A stretch of DNA of 64,000 bases from assembly GCF_009931695.1 (NCBI RefSeq), contig NZ_CP048000.1, forward strand, positions 3,303,501 through 3,367,500, read 5' to 3'. The notes below the pieces were generated by a model. It was not told where the DNA came from. It worked only from the letters and a program-made list of their open reading frames with translations, and did not search any database. The DNA is from Anaerocolumna sedimenticola. GTDB taxonomy: Bacteria > Bacillota > Clostridia > Lachnospirales > Lachnospiraceae. A program made the translations under genes and the position numbers. Below, piece by piece: positions 1 through 7,401 of the stretch (position 1 is its first letter; the number at the start of each line of letters is the position of its first letter).

Positions 1-1
1 A

Positions 2-55
2 AACAAAGACGCTGCGTTATGTCTGACAGCCTTTGCATCAGGTAATGGAATTTGA
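2..55 (+). CDS. C-terminal end of an upstream gene, probably a CoA-acylating aldehyde dehydrogenase (partial)
   Basis: The first 55 bases read open in one frame and end at a TGA, giving a 17-residue tail (...AALCLTAFASGNGI). The next gene's ribosome site begins 5 bases later, so the two are probably in one operon. In related glycyl-radical microcompartment loci the gene just before this type of alcohol dehydrogenase is the CoA-acylating propionaldehyde dehydrogenase (PduP type). That identity is inferred from gene order only; the tail carries no diagnostic motif. Confidence 0.4.
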   Translation, partial: NKDAALCLTAFASGNGI

Positions 56-72
56 AAAATGGAGGATTTGTT

Positions 73-1281
73 ATGGATGTAAATTCAACAAAAATAGAAG
101 AAATCGTGAAACAGGTTCTGCAGGAAATGACCAGTGCACCTGCTGCTAAACAACCGGCAGCTTCTGCCAATGGAGCTATCCCTAAGACCAGCAGGGCAGC
201 ATTACTTTATAAATTGGAACAGTTTGAAATAAAAGAATATCCTATTCCGGAGCTTGGCGATGATGATATTCTTGTAAAAGTAGAAGGCTGCGGTATCTGC
301 GGTACGGATGCCCATGAATTCAAAAGAGATCCCTTTAGTTTAATACCGGTTGTTTTAGGACATGAGGGTACCGGTGAAGTTGTTAAAATGGGTAAAAACG
401 TGAAAAAAGACAGTGCAGGAAAACCTCTTAATGTAGGAGATAAAGTTGTTTCCTGTATGATCTTTAAAGATAATCCCGATATTACCATGTTTGACTTAAA
501 TAAACAAAATGTAGGCGGAGCGGATGTTTACGGACTGCTTCCGGATGACGATACACATCTTAACGGATGGTTTGCTGATTACATTGTAATCCGCGGTGGT
601 TCCACCATATTTAATGTAAGTGATCTGGACTTAGATTCCAGAATCTTAATTGAACCCTGCGCAGTATTAATCCATGCAGTGGAAAGAGCGAAAACCACCG
701 GAATATTAAGATTTAACAGCAGAGTCGTAGTACAAGGCTGCGGACCGATCGGACTTATCTGTATCGCTGTTCTTCGTACCATGGGTATCGAAAATATCGT
801 AGCAGTTGACGGCGAACAGAAGAGACTGGATTTTGCAAAGCAAATGGGCGCAGATACCTCTGTAAACTTTAAAGATTATAAAGGAATCGAAGCATTAGCG
901 AAAGGCGTGGAAGATGCATTCGGCGGACATTTGGCAGATTTTGCTTTCCAATGTACGGGTTCTCCGGTTGGACATGCCAATATCTATAAATTTATCCGTA
1001 ACGGCGGGGGTCTTTGTGAACTTGGTTTCTTTATCAACGGCGGAGATGCTACCATTAATCCTCACTTTGATATTTGCGCAAAAGAAATTACAACGGTTGG
1101 TTCCTGGGTATATACCTTAAGAGATTATGCTACCACCTTTGATTTCTTAAAGAGGGCAAAAGGAATTGGGCTTCCTATAGAAAAATTAATTACCCACAAA
1201 TATCCTTTAAGCCAGATTAATGAAGGTTTTGCTACAAATCTTAAAATGGAAGGCTTAAAGATTGCTGTTATAAATGAATAG
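73..1281 (+). CDS. Zinc-type alcohol dehydrogenase with microcompartment encapsulation peptide
   Basis: This is a medium-chain (GroES-fold plus Rossmann) alcohol dehydrogenase, expected to reduce propionaldehyde to propanol inside the shell and so recycle NAD+. ATG at 73 follows GGAGG at 61-65; the frame is open back to a TTG at 52, which has no ribosome site. Residues 1-20 form an amphipathic helix (MDVNSTKIEEIVKQVLQEMT) followed by an Ala/Pro linker, the hallmark of a BMC encapsulation peptide. Catalytic zinc ligands are visible as Cys76 (CGICGTD) and His97-Glu98 (GHEGTG). The nucleotide site is GCGPIG, and the Asp in VAVDGEQ suggests NAD(H). The usual four-Cys structural-zinc lobe is absent: only one Cys lies in that region. 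Family is certain; substrate is inferred from the locus. Confidence 0.85.
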   Translation: MDVNSTKIEEIVKQVLQEMTSAPAAKQPAASANGAIPKTSRAALLYKLEQFEIKEYPIPELGDDDILVKVEGCGICGTDAHEFKRDPFSLIPVVLGHEGTGEVVKMGKNVKKDSAGKPLNVGDKVVSCMIFKDNPDITMFDLNKQNVGGADVYGLLPDDDTHLNGWFADYIVIRGGSTIFNVSDLDLDSRILIEPCAVLIHAVERAKTTGILRFNSRVVVQGCGPIGLICIAVLRTMGIENIVAVDGEQKRLDFAKQMGADTSVNFKDYKGIEALAKGVEDAFGGHLADFAFQCTGSPVGHANIYKFIRNGGGLCELGFFINGGDATINPHFDICAKEITTVGSWVYTLRDYATTFDFLKRAKGIGLPIEKLITHKYPLSQINEGFATNLKMEGLKIAVINE

Positions 1282-1300
1282 GTAAGAAAGGCGTAGATGT

Positions 1301-1615
1301 ATGGTTAATGCTGTTGGAATGATAGAAGTGTTCGGTCTTGTAGCTGCTTTTGTTGCAGGAGATGCAGGCTGTAAAGCAGCGAATGTCACGATTGAGACTT
1401 TCGATCGAAATAAACCTGCGAATGCAGACAGCCTTCCGGTCCCTTTAATAGTTATGGTAAAGTTTCGTGGAAGCGTAGAGGATGTAAGGGCAGCAGTTGA
1501 AGCAGCAGAAGCTGCTGCAAACAAAGTATCCGGAGTTATTACAAAACATGTTATTGCCAACCCGGAAAAGGATACGGAGAAGATGCTTGCTTTAAACGGA
1601 CTTGATAAAAACTAA
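1301..1615 (+). CDS. BMC-H shell protein
   Basis: This 104-residue single-domain protein (Pfam BMC, PF00936 fold) should form hexameric tiles of the shell facets. It opens with MVNAVGMIEVFGLVAAFVAGDAGCKAANV, abbreviated here by its family core GMIEVFGLVAA, and has the terminal motif HVIANPEKD, both typical of BMC-H. It lies 19 bp after the alcohol dehydrogenase. Compared with the PduA/PduJ-like paralog at 1732 it has a longer central segment (FDRNKPANADSLPVPL) and lacks the KIGSG pore-loop motif, so its pore probably differs. It is a minor or specialised hexamer rather than the main facet protein; that role is inferred. Confidence 0.88.
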   Translation: MVNAVGMIEVFGLVAAFVAGDAGCKAANVTIETFDRNKPANADSLPVPLIVMVKFRGSVEDVRAAVEAAEAAANKVSGVITKHVIANPEKDTEKMLALNGLDKN

Positions 1616-1731
1616 GAAGTTCTAAAGTTAATAAATATTAAAAAGTAATAAACATTCAAAAGTAATAGACATTCTGTTTCACATAAATTATGATAAAACT
1701 TTAAAACGTAATCAATCAGGAGGATAATAAA

Positions 1732-2007
1732 ATGGCACAAGAAGCTTTAGGTATGGTAGAAACCAGAGGATTAACAGCCGCTATTGAAGCAGCAGATGCA
1801 ATGGTTAAAGCAGCAGAAGTAGTATTAGTAGGAACAGAAAAAATCGGTTCCGGACTTGTAACAGTTTTAGTACGGGGTGATGTCGGCGCTGTAAAAGCAG
1901 CTACGGAAGTAGGAGCAGCAGCAGCTACAAGACTTGGAGAATTAGTTGCAGTTCATGTAATCCCAAGACCACATACAGATGTAGAAAAAATTCTTCCGAA
2001 GATTTGA
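1732..2007 (+). CDS. BMC-H shell protein, PduA/PduJ type
   Basis: This canonical 91-residue BMC-H is the likely main facet hexamer. It begins [20 protein letters not shown], has the pore motif EKIGSGLV and ends with [29 protein letters not shown] precedes the ATG. It is nearly identical in sequence to the C-terminal 92 residues encoded at 2692-2970, so the two genes are recent paralogs. In PduA/PduJ the KIGSG loop lines the central pore and passes diols and aldehydes; the same role is inferred here. Confidence 0.93.
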   Translation: MAQEALGMVETRGLTAAIEAADAMVKAAEVVLVGTEKIGSGLVTVLVRGDVGAVKAATEVGAAAATRLGELVAVHVIPRPHTDVEKILPKI

Positions 2008-2027
2008 TCTAAACTAAGATTGGAACA

Positions 2028-2054
2028 TGTGTAAAGGAAAACCATCTTTACACA
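2028..2054 (+). repeat. Intergenic hairpin between BMC-H genes (TGTGTAAAG stem)
   Basis: TGTGTAAAG (2028-2036) pairs perfectly with CTTTACACA (2046-2054) around a 9-base loop. It has no U-run, so it is not a terminator. An almost identical stem (AGTGTAAA/TTTACACT) occurs at 7286-7311 before the glycyl radical enzyme. It may tune mRNA stability or processing within the long BMC transcript. Confidence 0.6.
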
Positions 2055-2102
2055 CCCTGATTTAAAAATGTGCCAAGGCACGGAGATTGGAGCAAAGCAT
2101 TT

Positions 2103-2384
2103 ATGAAGTCATACGGATTTATTGAAATCCCAAGCGTAACAGCAGCAATTGAAGCACTTGACACCATGTGTAAAACGGCAGATGTAGAATTCGTTACCTG
2201 GGAGAGAAAATTAGGCGGAAGATTGGTGACAATCATTGTACAGGGCGATGTTTCAGCAGTTACGCAGGCGGTTGAAACCGCAGCCAGCAAAGCAATGAAA
2301 CCCTGTGTACACGCAGTAATTCCAAATCCCCATGAAGAGACAGTTAAGATGGTTAATATAAGTGCCAGCAGATTAAGTAAATAG
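2103..2384 (+). CDS. BMC-H shell protein (divergent paralog)
   Basis: This BMC-domain protein of 93 residues starts at ATG 2103 (MKSYGFIEIPSVTAAIEALD), ten bases after TTGGAGC. A GTG at 2070 would add 11 residues that are not BMC-like. The core matches BMC-H (VTIIVQGDVSAVTQAVETA) and the end has HAVIPNPHEETVKM. The pore motif reads ERKLGGRLV instead of EKIGSGLV, and a Cys sits in KPCVHAV. It therefore probably forms a hexamer with a different pore, comparable to the accessory hexamers of other Pdu-type shells. Confidence 0.85.
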   Translation: MKSYGFIEIPSVTAAIEALDTMCKTADVEFVTWERKLGGRLVTIIVQGDVSAVTQAVETAASKAMKPCVHAVIPNPHEETVKMVNISASRLSK

Positions 2385-2505
2385 TAATCCCAACTAAAGT
2401 TTAAATTGAGCTTAACGGTGGTTATTAGAAGAAACCAAGTTGAAAGAAAATTAAATGAAGAAAGGTCTGCCAAGTTTTGATTCTTTCAACTTATTTTTAT
2501 GGCAG

Positions 2506-2531
2506 TATCACATCTGTAAACTGATGTGATA
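2506..2531 (+). repeat. Hairpin just upstream of the extended BMC-H gene
   Basis: TATCACATC (2506-2514) pairs perfectly with GATGTGATA (2523-2531). It ends 4 bases before the first possible ATG (2536) of the tailed BMC-H. It could hinder initiation there and favour the strong internal start at 2692. The stem is seen directly; the effect is inferred. Confidence 0.55.
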
Positions 2532-2535
2532 TGCA

Positions 2536-2970
2536 ATGGGTGTAAGTATGGCAGAAGAAAAAAAGCCTGAGGTAAAAGCAATCGCAAAAGAAACAATAAG
2601 TGAAGATACAAAAGTAACAAAAGAAGTAAAAGAAACAACAAAACCAACTAAAAAAGAAACAGTAAAAACTACTGTTAAGGAGGAAAAAAGAATGGCACAG
2701 GAAGCATTAGGAATGGTAGAAACCAGAGGTTTAGTAGCAGCAATCGAAGCTGCAGATGCAATGTTAAAAGCAGCTAACGTAACTTTAGTAGGAACAGAAA
2801 AAATCGGTTCCGGTCTTGTAAGTGTTATGGTAAGAGGTGATGTTGGAGCTGTTAAAGCAGCAGTTGAATCCGGCGCAAGCTCAGCTAGTAAACTTGGTGA
2901 ATTAGTAGCTACTCACGTAATCCCAAGACCTCATACAGATGTTGAAAAGATTCTTCCGGCATTAAAATAA
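2536..2970 (+). CDS. BMC-H shell protein with Lys/Thr/Glu-rich N-terminal tail and internal start
   Basis: The open frame from ATG 2536 (also ATG 2548) encodes a 52-residue charged tail rich in Lys, Glu and Thr, with no predicted fold, joined to a 92-residue BMC-H domain ([43 protein letters not shown]). The tail start has only a weak GGGTGTAAG-like site. The BMC start at ATG 2692 has a perfect AAGGAGG (2677-2683) at 8-base spacing. Two products are therefore likely: a tailed 144-residue form and a standard 92-residue hexamer subunit. The tail stays in frame, without stops, and its A-rich codons look different from the domain. Domain identity is certain; dual initiation is inferred. Confidence 0.85.
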   Translation: MGVSMAEEKKPEVKAIAKETISEDTKVTKEVKETTKPTKKETVKTTVKEEKRMAQEALGMVETRGLVAAIEAADAMLKAANVTLVGTEKIGSGLVSVMVRGDVGAVKAAVESGASSASKLGELVATHVIPRPHTDVEKILPALK

Positions 2971-3047
2971 TCTGTTTTGATTCCTATGGATACAGCTCTT
3001 TGTAACTGAAAGGTTGCATAGAGCTGTAAAACCCATAAAGATTCTTA

Positions 3048-3198
3048 TAGGTAATTCCAAAACTATGTTAGTTTTTCGAATATACCATACAATTGATACG
3101 AATTTTATAGCTTCAGTTGCCCTCCGGGCAAAATTCAGTTCTAATATTGTGGTAATTGCATGGTATCTGGATATAATAGTTGAGTTTCGCAATTGCCT
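3048..3198 (+). repeat. MITE-like palindromic repeat, copy A, with 10-bp flanking direct repeats
   Basis: The outer ends are inverted (TAGGTAATTCCAAAACT versus the complement TAGGCAATTGCGAAACT). An inner inverted pair follows (ATACCATACAATTGATAC and its complement near 3150-3166), with a small GCCCTCCGGGC hairpin at the centre. AAGATTCTTA occurs exactly at both borders (3038-3047 and 3199-3208), as expected for a target-site duplication. There is no coding capacity. It separates the tailed BMC-H gene from pduL. Confidence 0.75.
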
Positions 3199-3330
3199 AA
3201 GATTCTTAAAGAAAAAGGTGACTTTACAGTTAGGTCAAAAGAAGAAAGTAATAACAGACAGTAGTAATGAATAGGGAAAAATTGCGTTATGTCACGAAGT
3301 ATCTGAATATGAAAAGAGTAGGTGAATTTC

Positions 3331-3975
3331 TTGGAAGAAAAAACAATTGAAATGATTACGAAACTTGTAATGGAAGCAATGAATCAACCCAAAAATGAGG
3401 AACAGGGATTTATTGTTCCCATAGGCGTATCAGCTAGACATGTCCATCTGACACAGGCGGATGTGGAAACTCTGTTTGGAAGCGGATATGAGTTAACCAA
3501 GAAAAAAGAATTAATGGGTGGGCAGTTTGCATCCAATGAAGTAGTTACCATTGTAGGCCTGAAACTTAGAGCAATGGAAAATGTAAGAATATTAGGGCCG
3601 GTCCGTAAGGCATCCCAGGTGGAAATATCCGCTACCGATGCAATTAAACTTGGAATCAAGACACCAATCAGGGAATCCGGTGATACCAAAGGTTCTGCCC
3701 CGATTGCAATTGTTGGTCCAAAAGGTGTCGTTTATTTACAGGAAGGCTGTATTATAGCAAAAAGGCATATCCATATGTCACCGGAAGATGCAGTGAAAGC
3801 AGGAGTTCAGAATGGTGATACCGTATCTGTTAAAGTTGAAAATGAAAGAGGAACTACTTTTAATCATGTTCAAATCCGTGTAGATAAGAGTTTTACATTG
3901 GAAATGCATATTGATACGGATGAAGCGAATGCAGCTAAAATCAGTACAGGTGATACTGTAGTTATAATCAAATAG
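3331..3975 (+). CDS. pduL: Phosphate propanoyltransferase PduL
   Basis: PduL moves the acyl group from propionyl-CoA to phosphate inside the shell, freeing CoA and giving an acyl-phosphate for ATP synthesis. The paired zinc-binding motifs of the two beta-barrels are present as SARHVHLT and AKRHIHMS. The likely start is TTG 3331, seven bases after AGGTGA; a GTG at 3322 overlaps that site. The first 18 residues (EEKTIEMITKLVMEAM) form an amphipathic encapsulation peptide. At about 215 residues it matches the family length. A MITE-like repeat lies between it and the shell genes upstream, so transcription here may depend on read-through. Confidence 0.92.
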   Translation: MEEKTIEMITKLVMEAMNQPKNEEQGFIVPIGVSARHVHLTQADVETLFGSGYELTKKKELMGGQFASNEVVTIVGLKLRAMENVRILGPVRKASQVEISATDAIKLGIKTPIRESGDTKGSAPIAIVGPKGVVYLQEGCIIAKRHIHMSPEDAVKAGVQNGDTVSVKVENERGTTFNHVQIRVDKSFTLEMHIDTDEANAAKISTGDTVVIIK

Positions 3976-4112
3976 AATGTAATGACAGGAAATAAGTGCA
4001 GCATGGAATAAGATTCGCAAATATGCAAGGCTGTACAAGTACAGAACACTGTACTAAGTCAATCAAATAAATATAAGGCTTATTCACTTAAAAATGATAA
4101 GTAGGTGAGGAT

Positions 4113-4379
4113 ATGATCGTAGGTAAAGTTGTAGGCAGCGTAGTAGCAACAAGAAAAAATGAAAATCTGATAGGAAGTAAATTCTTAATTGTTGAACCAT
4201 TTGAATCCATGGAACAAGGGAAAGGAAGAATTGTAGCAATCGACAATGTTGGAGCAGGTATCGGTGAAATCGTACTTGTTGCAAAAGGCAGTGCGGCACG
4301 TATCGGCTGTAATTTGAAAGATGCACCTATTGACGCTGCGATTGTTGGAATTGTAGATGACGGAATCGGACTGGAGTAG
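4113..4379 (+). CDS. BMC-P vertex protein (EutN/CcmL/PduN type)
   Basis: This 88-residue protein of the EutN_CcmL family forms pentamers that cap the icosahedral corners of the shell. The start MIVGKVVGSVVATRKNENLIGSK and the middle VAIDNVGAGIGEIVLVAKGSAAR (cores IVGKVVGSVVAT and GAGIGEIVL) are typical. GTAGGTGAGGAT precedes the ATG. It is the only vertex gene in the window, and it lies 9 bp before pduS. Confidence 0.93.
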   Translation: MIVGKVVGSVVATRKNENLIGSKFLIVEPFESMEQGKGRIVAIDNVGAGIGEIVLVAKGSAARIGCNLKDAPIDAAIVGIVDDGIGLE

Positions 4380-4388
4380 AGCTGATAT

Positions 4389-5726
4389 ATGGATATTAAG
4401 GAACTGACAAGCAGGCTTAGGGAAAATGGAATTGTTGGTGCCGGCGGTGCCGGATTCCCTACCTATGCGAAAATAGATAAAAAAGCTGATACGATTATCT
4501 TGAATTGTGCTGAGTGTGAACCTCTATTAAAAGTCCATAGACAATTATTACAAAAGTATGCTTACGAAATCATGTCCGCTCTCGATATGATAGCAGTATC
4601 TGTGGAAGCCAGTGAAGTAATAATATCAGTAAAAGAAGCTTATACCAAAACGGTAGAAGCAATAAGAGCTAATATGGAAACATTCCCAAAGATAAAATTA
4701 AAGCTGCTTAAAGAAGTATATCCCATGGGGGATGAAGTTGTTTTAATCTATGAAACAACAGGTAAAAAGGTACCGCCGGGAAGTATTCCCATTGAGGTGG
4801 GCGTAGCCGTATTTAATGTTGAGACAGTATTTAATGTTTATAAAGCTGTAATAAAAAATGAACCGGTGTATATGAAATATCTGACTGTAGCCGGTGAAGT
4901 GAATACACCGATTACTATAAAAGCACCAATTGGAATGCCGGTAGAAGCTGCTGTGGAATTAGCAGGCGGAAGTAAAATAAAAGATTATGTTTATATTATG
5001 GGCGGACCGATGACCGGCAGTATTGTAGAGGGTTATGATACCGTTAAAAAAACCACCAATGCCATTCTGGTTCTGCCAAGTGATCATACGGTAGTTCATA
5101 AAAAAGTAGGTAAATCTTCCATTGATATGAAAAGAGCAATGGCCTCCTGCTGTCAATGTGAGATGTGTACGGATTTATGTCCGAGACATTTATTAGGTCA
5201 TCCCATAACCCCTCATATGTTTATGAGGGCGGCAACCAGTGGAGTAACTAAAGATCTTGCCCCGTTTTTGGATACCATGTTTTGTTGTTCCTGCGGAATA
5301 TGTGAAATGTTTGCTTGTCCCCAGGATTTATCCCCAAGAAAATTAATTACGGAGTATAAAGCCGGTTTAAGAAATAAAGGAATCCCCATACCAAAGGGAA
5401 TTCCATCAAAAGATACGGATCCCATGAGAGAATACCGAAAGGTACCCATGGAGCGGTTAACCGCAAGATTAGGTTTAGTGGAATATGATGTCGATGCGCC
5501 GCTGGATGAGAAAGATATTGCAGCTGGCCAGGTAAAAATCAGCCTTAGCCAGCATATAGGTGCCAAAGCCCTTGCAGTAGTTAAGAAAAACGACCTGGTA
5601 AACAGGGGAGACATTATAGCAAAAGCTGAAGATGGTAAGCTGTCTGCTTCTGTTCATGCCTCCATATCCGGTGAAATCATAGAGGTAAATGACAGATTTG
5701 TAATTATAAAATCAATAAGTGACTGA
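4389..5726 (+). CDS. pduS: PduS-like electron-transfer flavoprotein (RnfC family)
   Basis: This 445-residue RnfC/Nqo1-type protein carries electrons from NADH via FMN and iron-sulfur clusters. In Pdu systems it supports cofactor recycling at the shell. The N-terminus has the glycine-rich nucleotide site NGIVGAGGAGFPTYAK and then an SLBB segment. Two ferredoxin-like Cys sets are visible: CCQCEMCTDLCP (from residue 254) and CCSCGICEMFACP (from about 299). A C-terminal RnfC barrel follows. It overlaps or abuts the PduT-like gene, its known partner. In this cobalamin-independent locus it cannot be reducing B12, so a role in redox balance or in supplying electrons for the glycyl-radical activase is more likely (inference). 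Confidence 0.9.
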   Translation: MDIKELTSRLRENGIVGAGGAGFPTYAKIDKKADTIILNCAECEPLLKVHRQLLQKYAYEIMSALDMIAVSVEASEVIISVKEAYTKTVEAIRANMETFPKIKLKLLKEVYPMGDEVVLIYETTGKKVPPGSIPIEVGVAVFNVETVFNVYKAVIKNEPVYMKYLTVAGEVNTPITIKAPIGMPVEAAVELAGGSKIKDYVYIMGGPMTGSIVEGYDTVKKTTNAILVLPSDHTVVHKKVGKSSIDMKRAMASCCQCEMCTDLCPRHLLGHPITPHMFMRAATSGVTKDLAPFLDTMFCCSCGICEMFACPQDLSPRKLITEYKAGLRNKGIPIPKGIPSKDTDPMREYRKVPMERLTARLGLVEYDVDAPLDEKDIAAGQVKISLSQHIGAKALAVVKKNDLVNRGDIIAKAEDGKLSASVHASISGEIIEVNDRFVIIKSISD

Positions 5727-5748
5727 ATATAGAGAGGATGTACACTTT

Positions 5749-6297
5749 ATGAGTAAGGCAATCGGAATGGTTGAATATAAAACAGTTTCAACAGGATTAT
5801 TAGTGGCTGATACCATGTTAAAAACTGCCCAGGTAGAAATAATTGAAGCACAGACGGTTTGTCCCGGTAAATATATCGTTTTATTAAGGGGAGATCTTAG
5901 TGCAATCAATGCATGTATCGAAACAGCCAGGACAAGATACAGTGAACATCTGATTGACAGCTTTATACTTGGCAATCCCCATGAATCCATATTTGCTGCC
6001 ATTTATGGTGCTACACAGATTGAAAAAATCAATGCCCTGGGCATATTGGAGACATTTTCCGCAGCTTCCATTATCGTAGCAGCTGACGAAGCTGCAAAAA
6101 CAGCCCAGGTTGAATTAATTGAATTAAGAATAGCAAGAGGCATGTGCGGAAAATCGTATTTATTATTAACAGGTGAAGTTGCCGCGGTGGAAGCCGCAAT
6201 CGCAAAAGCAAAAGCAGCGGTTGGTGAAAATGCAATGCTTTTAGATTCTGCTATTATTGCAAATCCGGATGATAAACTTTGTAAAAGTATATTATAG
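5749..6297 (+). CDS. pduT: BMC-T tandem-domain shell protein, PduT-like
   Basis: Two BMC domains in tandem (182 residues) form a trimeric tile. ATG 5749 follows AGAGG; a GTG at 5719 would overlap the end of pduS. Cys38 lies in QTVCPGKYIVLLRGD, at the position of the Cys of PduT that holds a [4Fe-4S] cluster in the trimer pore, so an electron conduit is likely. The second domain has a Cys in RGMCGKSYLL. Its place next to pduS supports a PduS-PduT electron path across the shell. Confidence 0.9.
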   Translation: MSKAIGMVEYKTVSTGLLVADTMLKTAQVEIIEAQTVCPGKYIVLLRGDLSAINACIETARTRYSEHLIDSFILGNPHESIFAAIYGATQIEKINALGILETFSAASIIVAADEAAKTAQVELIELRIARGMCGKSYLLLTGEVAAVEAAIAKAKAAVGENAMLLDSAIIANPDDKLCKSIL

Positions 6298-6330
6298 GAA
6301 CGAAACCCGTGTTCCTATAATCGGATGGAC

Positions 6331-6352
6331 GGCGCAAGTACAGCGCCTTTTC
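6331..6352 (+). terminator. Probable terminator after pduT
   Basis: GGCGC-aagtaca-GCGCC is followed by TTTTCT. A second stem, TATAGGAAC/GTTCCTATA, overlaps the pduT stop at 6294-6318. Together they could end or reduce transcription before the deoR-type gene, which has its own AT-rich promoter-like stretch at about 6400-6440. Confidence 0.55.
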
Positions 6353-6470
6353 TCAGAAATTTGAAAAGTACCGCCTTTCAAAGAAATTGTCCCAATTACT
6401 TTGAAGATATATTATAATATTATTTATATAATATTAAATGGGTTACCATGTATGAAAGTAGGAATGAGAT

Positions 6471-7229
6471 ATGCTTGCAATTGAAAGAAGAAATAAAATA
6501 CTTGCCATGTTACAGCGGGACAGCCGTGTTGTTGTCAGTGATTTAAGTACGAGTTTTAATGTAACGGAAGAAACTATCAGACGGGATTTGGAAAAACTCG
6601 AAAAGGAAGGTTTTGCAAAAAAGACCTATGGCGGAGCTATTATTAATGAAAGTCTGAATGTGGATTTACCCTATACGGTGAGAAAAAAAGCAAATGTAAC
6701 AAATAAGCAGTATATCGCTGATATTATTAGTTCTATGATCGAAGACGGCGATCATATTATGATGGATGCAAGTTCTACGGCAGTATATGTAGCAAAACAT
6801 TTAAAAAACAAAAAAAATATTACAATCATAACGAATTCTATCGAAATTTTATTGGAATTATCAGAGGTAGCAGGCTGGAAAGTTTTATCTACCGGCGGTA
6901 CTTTAAGGGAAGGATCCCTATCGTTGGTCGGATACCAGGCAGAAAAAATGATTACAAACTATCATGTTGACAAAGCTATCATTTCCTGTAAGGGTATTGA
7001 TATGGAAAAAGGCATTACCGATTCCAATGAAATGGACGCTCATATAAAGAAATTAATGTTGGAGTCTGCAAACATAAAGATATTGGCAGCGGATAATTCC
7101 AAATTTAATAAAATATCCTTTACGAAGATTGGTGATTTAACAGATATTGATATCTTAATCACGGATACCGAACTGGATGATAAATGGAAACAGGTTTTTA
7201 ACACTATGAAAGTAGAGACACAATATTAA
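6471..7229 (+). CDS. DeoR-family sugar-phosphate-responsive regulator
   Basis: This 252-residue DeoR/GlpR-type regulator has a winged helix at residues 1-57 (RRNKILAMLQRD, then VTEETIRRDLEKLEKEG). The C-terminal DeoRC sensor (IMMDASSTAVYVAKHL, then TGGTLREGSLSLVG) usually binds a sugar phosphate. It lies between the shell genes and the glycyl radical enzyme, so it probably controls the microcompartment in response to a fucose- or rhamnose-derived intermediate. The effector is inferred from context. Confidence 0.9.
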   Translation: MLAIERRNKILAMLQRDSRVVVSDLSTSFNVTEETIRRDLEKLEKEGFAKKTYGGAIINESLNVDLPYTVRKKANVTNKQYIADIISSMIEDGDHIMMDASSTAVYVAKHLKNKKNITIITNSIEILLELSEVAGWKVLSTGGTLREGSLSLVGYQAEKMITNYHVDKAIISCKGIDMEKGITDSNEMDAHIKKLMLESANIKILAADNSKFNKISFTKIGDLTDIDILITDTELDDKWKQVFNTMKVETQY

Positions 7230-7254
7230 ATAGATAAAAAACAGTAACTGGTAT

Positions 7255-7285
7255 AAAAGCATGCTAAAGCATACAGATGGGAGCA
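7255..7285 (+). repeat. 31-bp direct repeat, copy 1, before the glycyl radical enzyme gene
   Basis: The stretch begins AAAAGCATGCTAAAGCAT and ends CAGATGGGAGCA. It matches 7367-7397 at 29 of 31 positions. The second copy supplies the ribosome site of the dehydratase (GGGAG, ATG at 7402); this first copy has no gene after it. The 112-bp unit looks like a local duplication. Confidence 0.7.
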
Positions 7286-7311
7286 AGTGTAAAGAAAAGC
7301 ATATTTACACT
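7286..7311 (+). repeat. Intergenic hairpin (AGTGTAAA stem), relative of the 2028 hairpin
   Basis: AGTGTAAA (7286-7293) pairs with TTTACACT (7304-7311). Sequence and loop (GAAAAGCATA) resemble the hairpin at 2028-2054, so the BMC locus carries at least two copies of this element. Confidence 0.55.
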
Positions 7312-7324
7312 GAAAGAACCTTAA

Positions 7325-7362
7325 AATGAGCACAGAGGTGCTCATTCCAAGCTTCTTTCTTT
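7325..7362 (+). terminator. Probable terminator between deoR and the glycyl radical enzyme
   Basis: AATGAGCAC (7325-7333) pairs perfectly with GTGCTCATT (7338-7346) around an AGAG loop, followed by a mixed T-rich tail (CTTCTTTCTTTATTT). It may separate the regulator transcript from the enzyme transcript. Confidence 0.5.
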
Positions 7363-7366
7363 ATTT

Positions 7367-7397
7367 AAAAGCATGTTAAAGCATGCAGATGGGAGCA
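7367..7397 (+). repeat. 31-bp direct repeat, copy 2 (contains the ribosome site of the dehydratase)
   Basis: This is the second copy of the 7255-7285 repeat. GGGAG at 7391-7395 is 6 bases before ATG 7402. Confidence 0.7.
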
Positions 7398-7401
7398 CAG
7401 T

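Noticed and set aside
3014..3274. 86-codon open frame across the spacer between BMC-H and pduL
   Set aside because: It lies almost wholly within MITE-like copy A, has no ribosome site and no protein-like composition.
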